A stretch of 64,000 nucleotides of DNA from Penicillus capitatus (Eukaryota; Chlorophyta), in NCBI GenBank assembly GCA_965649825.1, contig OZ287697.1, positions 620,001 to 684,000 of the forward strand. Reading direction: 5' to 3'. Both the position numbers and the translations under genes were made by a program. Positions 38,420 through 51,951 of this stretch are shown here, one piece after another; positions within the stretch are counted from its first letter, which is position 1; every line of letters starts with the position of its first letter. Below the pieces are notes generated by a model. The model saw only the letters and a program-made list of their open reading frames with translations, made no database searches and had not been told where the DNA came from.

Positions 38420-39440
38420 ATGAGTGCATTAAGGGTCAACAAAGCTGAAGGAATGTCAGGGTCCTATTACCAGGACTTCTTGCGAAAGAAGAAAATGAAA
38501 GAGAAGGAGATGACTGAGGCGGCGGAAACGACAAAGAATCTTGCTAGACAGATACATCAGCTCAAGGCAGATGTCAGACAGCTGAACGAAAAAGTGAGAT
38601 GCCATGTCCATCCTTCCGTTCCTCGTGTTGAGGCATCGGCTAAGGTAGGTCGGGGAGAGACGGATGTCAACATCTGATCCTCATCCGAAAAACATCGCCG
38701 AACTGAAGGATGTCGTGGCCGAGAATGCGACACAGCTGAGAGATATGAGAGACGAGATTTCTCAGCTGCGTACAGAGCTGGACGAAACGGCGGCGAAAAG
38801 AGTGACCTGCCCTGCCAAGGAAGCTGTCGAACAGATTCGTCAACAGCAGCAGATGTTCAGAGAATCCATGGAAGAACGCTATCGTCACGAATGGATGTCC
38901 TTTGAGACCAGGCAGAAGAGATTCATCGAAGCGAAGATCTCAGAACTGAAAGACGTCCTGATGACCATAGAAAGGTCACAGGTCGGTCGTCATGTCCACG
39001 GCAAAGAGAGCCGCCTGTCTGGCAATGGAGATACCCCAGCGGCACCTCTGCCCTGTCTAGATGCATCACCAACACAGGACACTGTGATAGAGGGAGAAAT
39101 GGAAGGCGTCTATCCCAGACGCAAAAACAGCCGATTCGCACAAGGTCGTGCCGCGTCATCAACCACACGGTACAGAGCAACGGTCCGCAGTAGATCATAC
39201 AAGGTTCCTATGTCACACATCCTCACTCTTCTCCATCATCATACACAGGATCTTCAATGGCATCCATCTACCCGAGCCACAACGGCGGCGTGTCCATTGC
39301 TGTCGCAGTTGCCTCGGGAGGATACACTGGATGGGCATTGCCTCAAAATGCAAGATCTCTTTGGAGCATTGCATGAGGAGATTCTTAAACTCAAGAAAAG
39401 ATCGAGCGCTGTTCACAGAGATACACGAAAGCATTCCTAA
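38420..39440 (+). CDS. coiled-coil protein, unknown function
   Basis: From ATG 38420 (MSALRVNKAEGMSGSYYQDF) the protein is almost entirely alpha-helical with heptads: RKKKMKEKEMTEAAETTKN, RQIHQLKADVRQLNEKV, then after an intron of about 64 nt (from 38592) DVVAENATQLRDMRDEISQL and RMELDETAAKR-like repeats, EQIRQQQQMFRESMEERYRH. The C-terminal third is Ser/Thr/Pro-rich and unstructured, ending in an LKKRSSAVHRDT helix. No enzymatic domain was recognised. Such proteins are often basal-body, centrosome or cytoskeletal, but nothing here proves that. It is convergent with the R3H-like gene; the stops overlap or nearly overlap (39440 and 39437). Confidence 0.6.
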
Positions 39441-40513
39441 TGTGCATCTTCGATTCCATGGATGTGTGTCATGATGAATCTTCTCAGCGTTTTGGGATTG
39501 AGTGGCTCTGTCTTCATTTCCTGTAAGGCCATCAGAATATCGGCACAGGTCACCTCGACGCCATCACACCATAAGCCCTCATCCATTCCGTTATCCCTCC
39601 GGCGGTGAATCTTGAGATGATAGGGCTGGCCGGATGCTTCTGTCTCAGCTGTGTCCGTCTCTTGTGTCCAATGCAGTCGATGAAACTGACACAGCGCTTC
39701 GTAAATCATCCGGAGATATCTCGAAGGATTCTCGAGCGTCAGCACCCTCTACACAACCAAATCACGCAACTGTCACATCAGTCAACGTCTTGTCGAGTGA
39801 CCTCAGAACGCTGTCGTTTGAATTCCATGAGTTGCACCTCCACTTCCAACACAACCGTAGGGTTTGCCGATCGCATGAACTTTCTCAGGCGCTGCGAGAT
39901 ACGTTGCCAGGATTTAAGAGCTCCCTTTGCTCCGTTCTGGACATATGTTCTCTTCTTGGTGTGCGATTCGAGATCGCAGATGAGCTTCTGCTCAGATTCA
40001 AGGTCGATATTGCACAGCAGTTCCCATAACGACCGGTGCCGTTCGCACAGCAGATCGAAGGGCTCTTTCTTTGGGGGGATGTCGCCCCATGGAGGTGGAC
40101 AGAACTGTGCTTCGATTTGGTCCAACGTCATGGGACCTGTCATATCACGCAGCATTCTACGACGACATCATGATCAACTGCTAGCTTCCCAACAGCTTCC
40201 GCACCTGTCGTTTACCCAACGCGTCCTGCGCCGACTGCCCATCCTTGCAGCAATGGAGAACTCATCCTGTTCGCTATTGTAGCCAGAATTCGATACATGA
40301 GACTGTCACATCAGCATCGCTGTCAGAAAGAGTGAGATGCTCACTCTTCAGTACCTGCTGTTTTTTGAGATGTTCCCAGATTTCGTCTTTGCCTCGAGGG
40401 CGACGTTTCTGGCTCTTCTTCTTGCTTTTTTTCTCGGGAGAGTCCTTCTCGAGCGTCAGGTACTTTGACAGCGGCTGTCCATCGGGCATCAGATAAGGCG
40501 CGTGGCCTGGCAT
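39437..40513 (-). CDS. R3H-domain-like protein (R3HDM4-like candidate)
   Basis: Start at ATG 40513 (MPGHAPYLMPDGQPLSKYLT), then a Lys-rich region (KKSKKKSQKRRPRGKDEIW), a helical part EPFDLLCERHRSLWELL and WQRISQRLRKFM, and a C-terminal stretch NPSRYLRMIYEALCQFHRLH. The last resembles the R3H nucleic-acid-binding fold, in which an Arg and a His lie three residues apart in the first helix; here that motif is not exact. The layout (basic N-terminus, helical middle, R3H-like end) recalls R3HDM4, but I am unsure. Two or three short introns are needed near 40310-40160 and 39780-39745. The gene shares a 46-bp divergent start region with the proteasome beta7 gene. Confidence 0.5.
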
Positions 40514-40559
40514 CTTGTCCACGTTGCGTCAACAACAGAATCTTGTCGTACATAATACA

Positions 40560-41549
40560 ATGGCATCTTCCGAAGCCGCCGTCTCACGCGAAGGCACCGG
40601 GTTCAATTTCGACTATGTCCATCGCAATACGCTACTGACGCGACGTGGCGTCCAGCAACCAACGCAGCGATCGACGGGGACGACCCTCGCCGGTCTGATT
40701 TTCAAAGCACAGCGAAATGACGCCTATCGATCGTATCCCCTTAACCCTGCTTGTTTGTGACTTGTATAGGACGGTGTGGTGTTGGGGGCGGATACCCGAG
40801 CCACAGCTGGAACGGTCGTGGCGGATAAGAACATCGATAAGCTGAGTTACCTGACGCCCAACATCTACTGCGCAGGGTCTGGCACATCGGCCGACTGTGA
40901 TCAGGTGACCGATATGGTCTCCTCTGCTCTTACTCTCCATGCTCTCGATACTGGACGCCAAGTTCGTGTCATTACAGCCGAAACGATCATCAAAAATCAC
41001 CTCAGAAGGTTCGATCCACACCGCAGAGATTCGGATCGGATATTCGGGATAGGTACGGAGGACATGTGAGCGCGGCATTGATCCTCGGCGGCATGGATCT
41101 CAATGGACCACATCTCACATCTGTAAGGCGATGTGCTTGTCCATCGACGAAATCTGATACGACTGTCTGAGATGCTGTAGATTTTTCCCCATGGGTCAAC
41201 GGATTCGGTGCCCTATGCCACAATGGGATCTGGCAGCTTGAATGCGATGTCTGTGCTGGAATCGGGATTCGTTGAGAATATGGAAAAGGCGGCGGCGATG
41301 GAACTGATCACCCGTGCGATTCGTGCCGGCATCTACAACGATTTGGCATCGGGTTCGAATGTCGATCTGGTCATCATCACCAAAGATGGTACCGAAAAAA
41401 TCCGTTCGCATCAGTACCTCATGGGCAAGACCTATGCACGAGCCAATCCACCTCGCTACCCTCCGGGCACTGCAAAAGTGATCAAAGAACAGACCATTGC
41501 TCTAAAGGATCTCGTTATTGACGACGGCGATGCTATGGACACCAGTTGA
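40560..41549 (+). CDS. PSMB7: 20S proteasome subunit beta type 7 (beta2)
   Basis: Trypsin-like catalytic subunit of the 20S proteasome. Propeptide from ATG 40560, then the mature N-terminal Thr in RSTGTTLAGLIFK, followed by DGVVLGADTRATAG, DKLSYLTPNIYCAGSGT and YGGHVSAALILGG. The end has FPHGSTDSVPYATMGSGS and the beta2-type C-terminal arm. Introns: 63 nt between LIFK and DGVVL (40706-40768), beginning gcacag, so apparently GC-AG; one of 46 nt near 41008-41053; and one of 58 nt near 41120-41177. Catalytic Thr1, Asp17 (GADTRA) and Lys33 (NIDKLSYL) are in place. Intact. Confidence 0.95.
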
Positions 41550-41581
41550 AAACATATCCATTGAATGCGGCGGGCCTTGTT

Positions 41582-43555
41582 CTATGAGTCCGTGGGACGG
41601 TTTTTCGAAACAGCTTTCTCGCTCGCAAAAGATAGTCTCCGTTTGTGTTCCTTCACCTTGAAGTCCAGTACTTGGGTAAAGAGATGTGGCGTGAGAATGG
41701 CTTGTTTTGAGCCGTAAACGGCGGCTTGGACACTTGCCATGCATTTGGCCAGTTCTCGTCCCGAAAATCCATCTGTCTGTTCGGCAGCATCGAACAGCAT
41801 CTGCTCCGTAATACCTTGCAGTTGGATCCGATCCGTTCCTACTCTTCTTCTGCCCAAGAGAGCAAAGAACCGGCGTCGAATTGTCGTGCTTATGTCATCT
41901 GCATCGGCAGGAGCTTCCATCAAGTACTTCTCCAGATACACGTGCAGTATCCGCCGTCGTTCCTCCAGACCAGGGAGCGGAAAGAAAAGCGCCTCATCGA
42001 TTCGATCGATGATCGCCTCATCCAGATCAGAAGGTCGATTGGTGGCGATGACGACGAGGAAGTCTTTGGATTGATCGCCAGTTCTAAACAGCATGGCATT
42101 CAGAGCACCCCTCAATCCCTCGCTCATGAAATCGCTCCGTCTGCCCAGAAAAGCATCGGCCTCGTCGATGAACAAAAGCAGACCTTTGCTGCTACGCTCT
42201 GCCCAGTCAAACACGGCATGCAGTTGCGTCACGGCACCTCCTGCCAAGGGAGCCACATCTCCACCGCTCATAATGGCATAATCCAAGCCAGATGTACGGG
42301 CCAATCTCTTGGCGACCATCGTCTTGCCTGTCCCCGGAGGTCCTGCAAGACATTTCTGCACTCAGATATCGCTCTTTTGGCAAAAGGAGGGAACCATAGA
42401 ACAACATGTGACGGTATGGAGCCCCGTGCCGTTTCGTATTGGCCGTGACGGCAGCCAAGGCCCGAACGTGATCATGAAGTGTCCCTGGGAGAATGATATC
42501 TTGAAAATCGCGCTTGAGCTCTTCTACAGATTTCGCTCCAGATCTCCATCTCCGGAGCTGCCAAGGACGCAGACGGGATGTCTCCCGGATCAGCTTCGGC
42601 GTCACCATCCACCTTTCCACAGCTCTGCCCACGACGCGGACTCCTTCGCGTGTACTGAAGAACCCCAGGAGCAAAAGACTCGTCATGGCCGTCGTTCGAA
42701 AGAGCAGATCGGTATCGCTGACCAAGGCCAATGCTCCTTGGCCTAACTGCGAAAATGTACTGCCTATTGCCTGGAGCACCAATTTCGTTTGCTCCTGATA
42801 CTGCAGCATCATAATCCGACGGTTAACATCTTCATTCTCTCTCTGTTCTTTGATTCTGCCCTCTGCCTCAGCTAGGGCCTTCTCCCTCTGCACCTGCTTT
42901 TCCAGGTCAGCCTTGTATTGATCGGCCGCCCGGCGCTCGGCCTGGATCTGCTGTTCAATGATGAGGCGTTCGCGTTCCTTGGATTTGGCCGATTCTTCCT
43001 GTAAATGCACCAGCTCGGCGTTGCGCCTTCTCTGCATTTCGTGCTCCGTCTGTTGTCGTTGCTTTGCGAGCTCGTCTTCGTATCTCTTGAGTTCTGCATT
43101 CTGTGACGCCATCTCTCTTTGACTCTTCCTCTGTTCTTCCCATTTCACAGCCTCATGTTGCTAAACACAGATCTGTGGCCATCCTGTACGTCCCTTGTCA
43201 AAGAGGGACTACTTTGGCATAGAGATTGGACTGTGCCATGTATTCCGCCTCTTTCGCTTTGGCCTGTTGCCCTTTCGATATCTCCTGCTGCTTCAGGATT
43301 TCATACGCCTTTGGCATCACTCCTCTGATCAAATCCGACGAAGGTGTGAGAAAAGAGTGAGACTTGTTTGGCGTTGGGTCTCTCATTGATCTCTCGGAAA
43401 ACCTTGGCGGCGCGTTCGAGGGGTTCTGGATCCCAATAAGGGCCTTCCTTCTCGCACATCGTGGCGGCCCTCTGCGTCATCAACGCCGCCACCGTTACGG
43501 CAGCGCCGCCGAGACAGGATGCACTCCATTGCCAGCGCATTGAAGTCAGAAACAT
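41582..43555 (-). CDS. ATAD3-like mitochondrial AAA+ ATPase
   Basis: Inner-mitochondrial-membrane AAA protein that contacts the outer membrane and organises nucleoids and lipid trafficking. N-terminus from ATG 43555, followed by PEPLERAAKVFREINERPNAKQ (ATAD3 N-domain: LERAAKALRELD-type). A long charged coiled coil follows (KQRQQTEHEMQRRRNAELVH, LIIEQQIQAERRAADQYKAD). A transmembrane stretch comes before SLLLLGFFSTREGVRV. Then the AAA domain: GPPGTGKTMVAKRLA (Walker A), LLLFIDEADAFL (Walker B), VIATNRPSDLD (sensor 1) and an Arg finger region IDEALFFPLPG. Two or three introns of about 50 nt (near 43380-43330, 43190-43150 and 42405-42358). Divergent from the cysteinyl-tRNA synthetase gene with 35 bp between start codons. 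Confidence 0.93.
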
Positions 43556-43590
43556 CTCATAGATGCATCTCAATCATCATCATCATCATC

Positions 43591-46346
<2,756 letters not shown>

Positions 46347-46496
46347 ATGCTTCATGCACGAACGCACGCGACATACACACGCACATTAAAGCGTGTTTAC
46401 ATGAATGGTCTCATTCTGTGGTCTGGTCGTCTCTGTACTCGGTGCTCGTTCGTCGCTTGTCGTCTGCTTTGAATAAGTTACTGTTTGCTGTACAAT

Positions 46497-48264
46497 ATGT
46501 TCGACATTAAGCTGCTCGCTGTCGCCTGCGCTGCCTTCTTTTTAGTTTGGAGAGTTTTTAAGAGAAAAAAGCACGTACGCACGCCTTCTCGTCAAGAGCC
46601 CTTTGAAGGGTGTCGCTGGCAGGATGTTGAGAAGGACGAGGACCTTTTTATGAAGGAACCTCATGATATCCTCCTGTCTCTGTTCGCAAACGAATCTGTT
46701 GTCTCTGCAAAACTAAGAGCATCACACACGCAGAACGCCGTCGGACCTATATTCTCACACACCTCATACAGAGAAGGTCACACTTTGTGTTCCTGATTAG
46801 GTCACCGTCGGTCGCATGCCCTTTAATGTGCTTCCCATTTCGAATCCGATGATCTCGGGCGAACATGCAATTATCAAATGGAATGCCAACGAGAATTGCT
46901 GGAAATTGGTGCGTGACGCATGATGTGTGAGAAAGTGTGAGATGATATCATTCATCTGTGTCTGTTATAGAAAGATGTTGGCAGCATGAACGGCACACGT
47001 TTGAATGACGTGGTGATCAGTAGCGAGCACAGGAGGCCGAGCGATGAGCACGCTTTAAGACATGGCGATGTCATTGCATTTGCTGAAGATATCAAAGTCG
47101 AGGTCGCACTAACAAGACCAGAATTAATGCCTGGAGCTGAGCAGTCTTGGCATCGTCGTCGTTCAAACACAGCATCTCTTCTGAGAGTGGCACCGCGGAA
47201 AGGATTGATCAATGTGCAAATGCCTTTAGAGATATCCAGGAATATAACGGCTCGAGATCATCAAACGTCTATTCCGATATCATATGCGCCAAATGCTGAA
47301 CAGGTGGAGTACTATAGCGCCGTTCTGGATGCAGAGTTTGCTGTTCTGACACAAGTGTGATCCGATCTGCCAAAGTTTGAGTGAGATACTGAATGCTGTC
47401 TGTGTGTTTGCTTGTGGAATCGCAGGTGGGCATGGAGCATGCTTCCCAGGGACGTCCTTCTGAAGACGTCGCATTCTGGAATGCACCGTTTGCCAATTTT
47501 ATTCACTCTGGCATTTTTGGAGTCTGCGATGGACACCTTGGCTCCGATGCTTCCATGGCCATTCCCCAAATATTCCCTTCTGTTCTATCAAACCAAATAA
47601 ATGACTCATCAAACTCATTATTTTCATCTTCGAGCTGTTCGCCTTTTCTACATGCTGCATTTTTGGAAGTGGATTCTCAGCTTAATACAGATGCAGGATC
47701 AACGGCAACAGTCCTCCTTGCAGAGAAAACGCGCCACGGAGAAGTGTACATTCAGGCGGCAAACGTAGGCGATTCTTCAGGCATCCTGATCAATGCAAAC
47801 ACGTATGCCTGCCTGTCTCTTTCTCACTTATATCTCACTCTTTTTGTTTGCTCTATAGTGGCCATGTGACGTCACTGACTGCGGATCACCGAGTTGCCAA
47901 TGAAAAGGAGCGACAACGACTTCAGCAACTTGGAAACCCAGTGACTAAGAACAGTACACGACTGTATATGTTGAATCTGGCTAGAGCGATGGGAGACACA
48001 AATCTCAAAAAAATCAACACGGCACTGATCGCTGAACCCTATATTTCTCCTGTTATTCGACTTCCTGCGAATAAATCTCAGCTGATTGTGATAGCATCGG
48101 ACGGATTGTGGGAATGTGTGGGGCCACAAGAAGTGGCCACACTTGCTGTCCAGGCAGTTCAGAATTGGGAAGGGCTTAGGGCATTTGGAAATGCCTTAAT
48201 AAAACTAGCAACTCAAGAAAGAGGGGCTACAGATGATATTAGCATCTTCTTGACTAGAATCTAA
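46497..48264 (+). CDS. KAPP-like membrane-anchored FHA + PP2C phosphatase
   Basis: Architecture of plant kinase-associated protein phosphatase (KAPP): an N-terminal membrane anchor (LLAVACAAFFLVWRVF followed by KRKKH), an FHA phosphothreonine-binding domain and a PP2C domain. FHA hallmarks: VTVGRMPFN, ISGEHAIIKW and GSMNGTRLND. PP2C hallmarks: FGVCDGHLGSDAS (metal-binding DGH), STATVLL, ANVGDSSGILI, LTADHRVANEKE, VIASDGLWECV and GATDDISIF. Introns of 50-62 nt lie near 46916-46977, 46739-46800 and 47359-47426. In plants KAPP binds receptor-like kinases through FHA. Whether this alga has such receptors cannot be judged here. ATG 46497 is the first Met and gives the anchor directly. Confidence 0.88.
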
Positions 48265-49072
48265 TTTAATGGACCGATTCACAAATGGGAATAAGGTATA
48301 TGAAATATCTCACTTCTCACACTTTCTCTATCATTCCAGTGAATTCCACACGCGCTGTCGTGTTAAGGCGTAGCGCTCGCGATAATGCGCTCATCTACCT
48401 ACACTTGTGTCGATCTCCAGGTGACAGGTCGTAGGTTCTCTATACCTTCCTATCCACAAATAGACCCGCGGCTCTACGTCACAGATTCCAAGTAGATTCC
48501 GGATCTTTGCAGAATATTCCTTTTTGTTACTAAAAATAAAGTACCCTATAAAAGCGTTGTAGATGTACAGAACTTGTCTTTCGTTTGTAAGACTTTACGT
48601 TTCACAGGTCTACGTGCGCCCACCTTTAAAATTGTTTCCATCTAAAAACCTACGCGACAGCGCTCCACGTGACGCACGTAATCTGATAACCCATAAACAG
48701 GTGGCACAAAATGACAGCCTGGAAAGCAATAATGTTACCCTGGAAAGATGGATCGGACAGGTAGGTCTGGTCAGGACAAGAAATGTGTGACTGCCTGCGA
48801 AAAGAGTGACCAGAATCGTGACCTGGATCATTGCGGCGATGTCGGCATCGCGATCTGCTTCGTTGCGAGGTGGTTCCATATCTGTCACATGGGTAACGCC
48901 TTTTGCTTTGCCTTTTGACTGACAAGAATAACACAACGTCGCCAAATTGTGTGAGATTATGTGTGAGAGTGATACCTCTAAGTACAGCTGAAAGTCACGA
49001 CTGTCCGATGAGCCTTCGAACCGAAAGAGAAAGAACCCCGAGGCCTCGAATGCAGATCATTCGACATTCTAC
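48265..49072. other. region without supported gene
   Basis: Holds short ORFs only. A minus-strand ORF (48945-48610) contains a hydrophobic stretch (MIQVTILVTLFAGSHTFLVL) and could be a small membrane protein or a 3' exon of the small gene at 49073-49324, but no family is recognised. A TATA-like tataaaa lies at about 48546-48552. Confidence 0.3.
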
Positions 49073-49324
49073 TCAGTCGTCGTGTACTTGATAGAGGACA
49101 ACGACGAGCGAACCGTCGGGCAACTGCCAGAGATCGATGTCGTCACGGGCGATGTCCATAGATACAAGGCACTGCTCATCGATCTCAAGGACGATCGCGT
49201 TGTCTTTGGTCGTTTTGAGAAAGCCGCTGCCATCGCTCTTCATCAAGAACGCCTTCTTTTGATCAGCACCCTCCACGGCCATCGCAATAGATCCTGGCCA
49301 ACGGTATTGCTCCTCGTCGCTCAT
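49073..49324 (-). CDS. small hypothetical protein (83 aa), divergent to PsbP-like gene
   Basis: ATG 49324 begins MSDEEQYRWPGSIAMAVEGA and the frame ends at TGA 49073. Composition looks protein-like: alternating hydrophobic residues (AIVLEIDEQCLVSMDI, GSLVVVLYQV) suggest a small beta barrel. No family recognised. The start lies 63 bp from the ATG of the divergent PsbP-like gene, as in other tight pairs in this window. The antisense reading on the plus strand (49082-49387) is also open, which weakens the call. A 5' splice site at gtacac just before the stop could extend the protein into another exon. Confidence 0.4.
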   Translation of the reverse strand: MSDEEQYRWPGSIAMAVEGADQKKAFLMKSDGSGFLKTTKDNAIVLEIDEQCLVSMDIARDDIDLWQLPDGSLVVVLYQVHDD

Positions 49325-49387
49325 TCGAATCCTCAAACCGTCACATCGCAGATCGTCTCCGAACGTACCAACACTCTTTCCATCGAC

Positions 49388-50181
49388 ATGTCGCAGAGCA
49401 TCCAGCCATCTCTGGCGTTGGATCGTTCGACGGGGTATCTCCGCCGTCACACGACATCGGCACAGTGGTGCTCCTCTGGGCGGGATGCCGTGGTTCGGTG
49501 CTCCGCTTCGAGACGAGCCGTCCTTTTCGGGAGTGCCCTTGTCGGCTGGAGTCTCACCGAGGCGACTTCCCCTGCATTTGCTGCCAAACTGCCAAAAGGC
49601 TTTACCATCATACAAGACAAAGCAGATGGTTACCAATACCTCGCACCCTTTGGTTGGCAAGAAGTCGATGTGGAAGGCGTCGATTCACTCTACAAAGTAG
49701 ATATCCATTCACCAAACGCAGTCCCTCCTTGATTCCATCAACACTGTCGTCAGGATTTGATCGAGCCGTTGGAAAGCGTCAGTGTGAGTCTGCTGCCGAC
49801 AGAAAAGACCTCCATTACCGAGTTTGGTCCGATAAATGAAGTGGCGTACAATTTGGCAGATAAAGTACTGACGCCTCCGGATCAGTCTGTCAAGATTCTG
49901 GACACTTCGGAAAGGACGGTGCAGGACATTCAATACTACTCTTTCGAATTCGAGACGGCCGCACCGAACTATACCCGTCACGCGCTAGGTGTTGTGGCGG
50001 TTGGTAAGTACTGGCTGATGTGACAGATGAGAGATGCATGATGGATCCTGTGTGATGTCTAGCTAACGGAAATTTCTACGCCTTGACGACGGGATCGAGC
50101 AAACGGCGGTGGCCCAGAGTGGAGGCACGACTAAGAACCGTCATCAAGTCTTTTCAAGTGGTGGATCCCATTGTGACCTAG
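49388..50181 (+). CDS. PsbP-domain protein, thylakoid lumen
   Basis: Plastid-targeted PsbP-like protein. The N-terminus from ATG 49388 is a Ser/Arg/Thr-rich transit peptide followed by a twin-Arg type lumen signal: SRRAVLFGSALVGWSLTEAT ending in PAFAAK. The PsbP fold follows: GFTIIQDKADGYQYLAPFGW, VDSLYKDLIEPLESVSVSLL (across a 57-nt intron, about 49699-49755), SITEFGPINEVAYNLADKVL and YYSFEFETAAPNYTRHALGV. After a 59-nt intron (50006-50064) the protein ends ANGNFYALTTGSSKRRWPRV ... SFQVVDPIVT. It is one of the PsbP-like/PPD group rather than certain oxygen-evolving PsbP, since I cannot place the Mn-cluster-interacting His. Intact. Confidence 0.92.
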
Positions 50182-50418
50182 ACTCTTGTCTCGGTGTCTT
50201 GTCGGCATCAACGTTTTTGAGTTTTGTTACCCATTCTTGACAGACACGCCGAGATTTCTGTCATGATGTGACGTTTCGTACGAGAATGCGAAGACAATCG
50301 ATGGAATGAAGGGCAACGGTAACGCTTCATCCACGCGGACGTTTTCCTACGGAGCATGACCTTGTCGACATCGTGCACGTATTCGACTGGATCGCTTAAT
50401 CGAACACGTCGAAGAGGT

Positions 50419-51062
50419 ATGGGTCCCAAGGCAGCGGACATCGCTAATTCTGTCGTGCTTCGTGCAGAACCACAGACGACGCTGCGAAGAACGACGACAT
50501 ACCAAGTACTACATATGGTTCGGTGATGAGAAGTCACATCAAATGTGTGATATCTCTTAGCGATGCTGTTTGGTAAAGTGTCAGTCAGATCCAAGTTTGC
50601 AGAGGCCAAAGAATCCAACACCACCTCTGCAACGACCCACTCTTCGAGAATCGCCGCCAGCTGAAGTCCAGGAAGACGAAACGGATTTAGGAGAAGCGTT
50701 CGTCGAATCTGAGAAGTATAGCGACTGTGGTATGTCACTCTTTGCTCGAAACATGGCGGTGCGCAGGGGACCGACGATCGAGTTTCAGAGACGTCAAGCA
50801 GTCGCCATGCGGAAGTACTTTGAGAGCATCAAGTTCAAAGAGACCACCGAACAACCGTGCTCTCTCATTTTGTGTGAGAAAAGAGTGATTCGTGGTGTGT
50901 AGTATTTTTGGCTGGACGCCGAATAATGAGATCGGAAACGGCCGTTGGGTGATGTTCGGCCTGTTGGTCGGATTGTTGACAGAGTACGCAACAGGCGTCA
51001 ATATCGTGGATCAGATCAAACTTATGATCAGCAACTTAGGCATTGCCGATATCTATGACTAG
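50419..51062 (+). CDS. one-helix (OHP/HLIP-type) chlorophyll-binding-like protein, plastid
   Basis: A single LHC-type membrane helix with the chlorophyll-binding signature E-x-x-N-G-R: FGWTPNNEIGNGRWVMFGLL, then VGLLTEYATGVNIVDQI. In plants OHP1/OHP2 help photosystem II reaction-centre assembly and photoprotection. The upstream 120 residues contain a transit-type N-terminus and an acidic spacer (EDETDLGEAFVESEKYSDCG). Introns: about 55 nt at 50506-50560 and 46 nt at 50863-50908, the latter joining TEQP to IFGW. Start at ATG 50419 gives MGPKAADIANSVVLRAEPQT; the first exon could begin further upstream. Val replaces the usual Ala in NGRxAM, a mild deviation. Confidence 0.85.
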
Positions 51063-51167
51063 AAAGAGTGAGAAATTCAACATGACGGATCATGCAGATG
51101 ATCCTTTGCTGCTCTCAGCAACAGCATTTTTAAACATTTCTTCATTCTTTTCCCAACGCCTCTTTGT

Positions 51168-51890
51168 CTAATACGTTGGCACCGAGTCATCGACTGTTCT
51201 GGAGAACGCATCGATGCCGCCCGTTACGTTAAAGACGTGATCGAAGCCGTGTTCAAGGAGATGATAGGCTGCTCTCTTGGAGCGTACCCCGTGATGACAG
51301 AGCAGAACAGCTGGCTTGTTGACATCGAGGTCCATGCCGGAACTGCCGAGAAGGGTGCCGAGCGGCACGGTCTTGAAAAGAGGGAGAGAAGCTATCTCCA
51401 CTTCCCACGGCTCTCGGACATCGACAAATTGATACGTGTTCTGCAAAGAATTGCTGAGAATTCCTACATGTTCGAAATTGAGGGGTACCGTGGCCGTTGA
51501 AGATTTTAGGATCTTCGATAGCTCCTGCACCGAAAGTTCTTCGTATGAACCTCTGAGAACAGCAAGGCGTTTAGGAGAAACGGCGTTGCGTCAGATCTGC
51601 TCGGATGTTACGTTTGGGTATCATCCTGAGATAGACAGCCGAATCGTTGGTGCCTCGGATCGCGCCATTTCAGCAACGGTAATGTCATGCGGCCTTCCAG
51701 TTGTCTTTTCGAAGCGCGTGTTGCTCGAGAAACGGATCGGAGTCGCGCAGTACCGTCGTCTCGCCATTTCGTACAGAGAAACGCGGCTTGTCCGCCGACG
51801 ACGCGTCGCAACGTCGTCGCTGCAGGAATCGACAACATCGCAGACAACGATCGTGAATGTTGACATCGCCTGCCCGTTGGACATGACGTT
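51168..51890 (-). CDS. rhodanese-domain protein
   Basis: A single rhodanese/Cdc25-like domain: YQFVDVREPWEVEIASL, VPLGTLL, the active-site loop LLCHHGVRSKRAA with Cys, and LLEHGFDHVFNVTGGIDAFS. Sulfurtransferase activity is plausible. The domain exon runs from about 51590 to 51168 and has no ATG of its own. Upstream on the minus strand a frame around 51847-51670 reads MSAMLSIPAATTLRRVVGGQ, a good organelle presequence, but I could not fix the splice between them, so the 5' end is tentative. It is divergent from the PHOSPHO1-like gene (ATG 51952). Confidence 0.75.
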
Positions 51891-51951
51891 TTCGTCCATC
51901 TCTCCGTCTGCCTTCATCCAACGCCATCGCCTCTCGGCACTTTCGCAGAGA

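Noticed and set aside
49073-49660. 195-codon minus ORF opposite the PsbP-like gene
   Set aside because: Its upper two thirds are antisense to the PsbP-like transit peptide and domain; only the last 83 codons were kept as a tentative gene.
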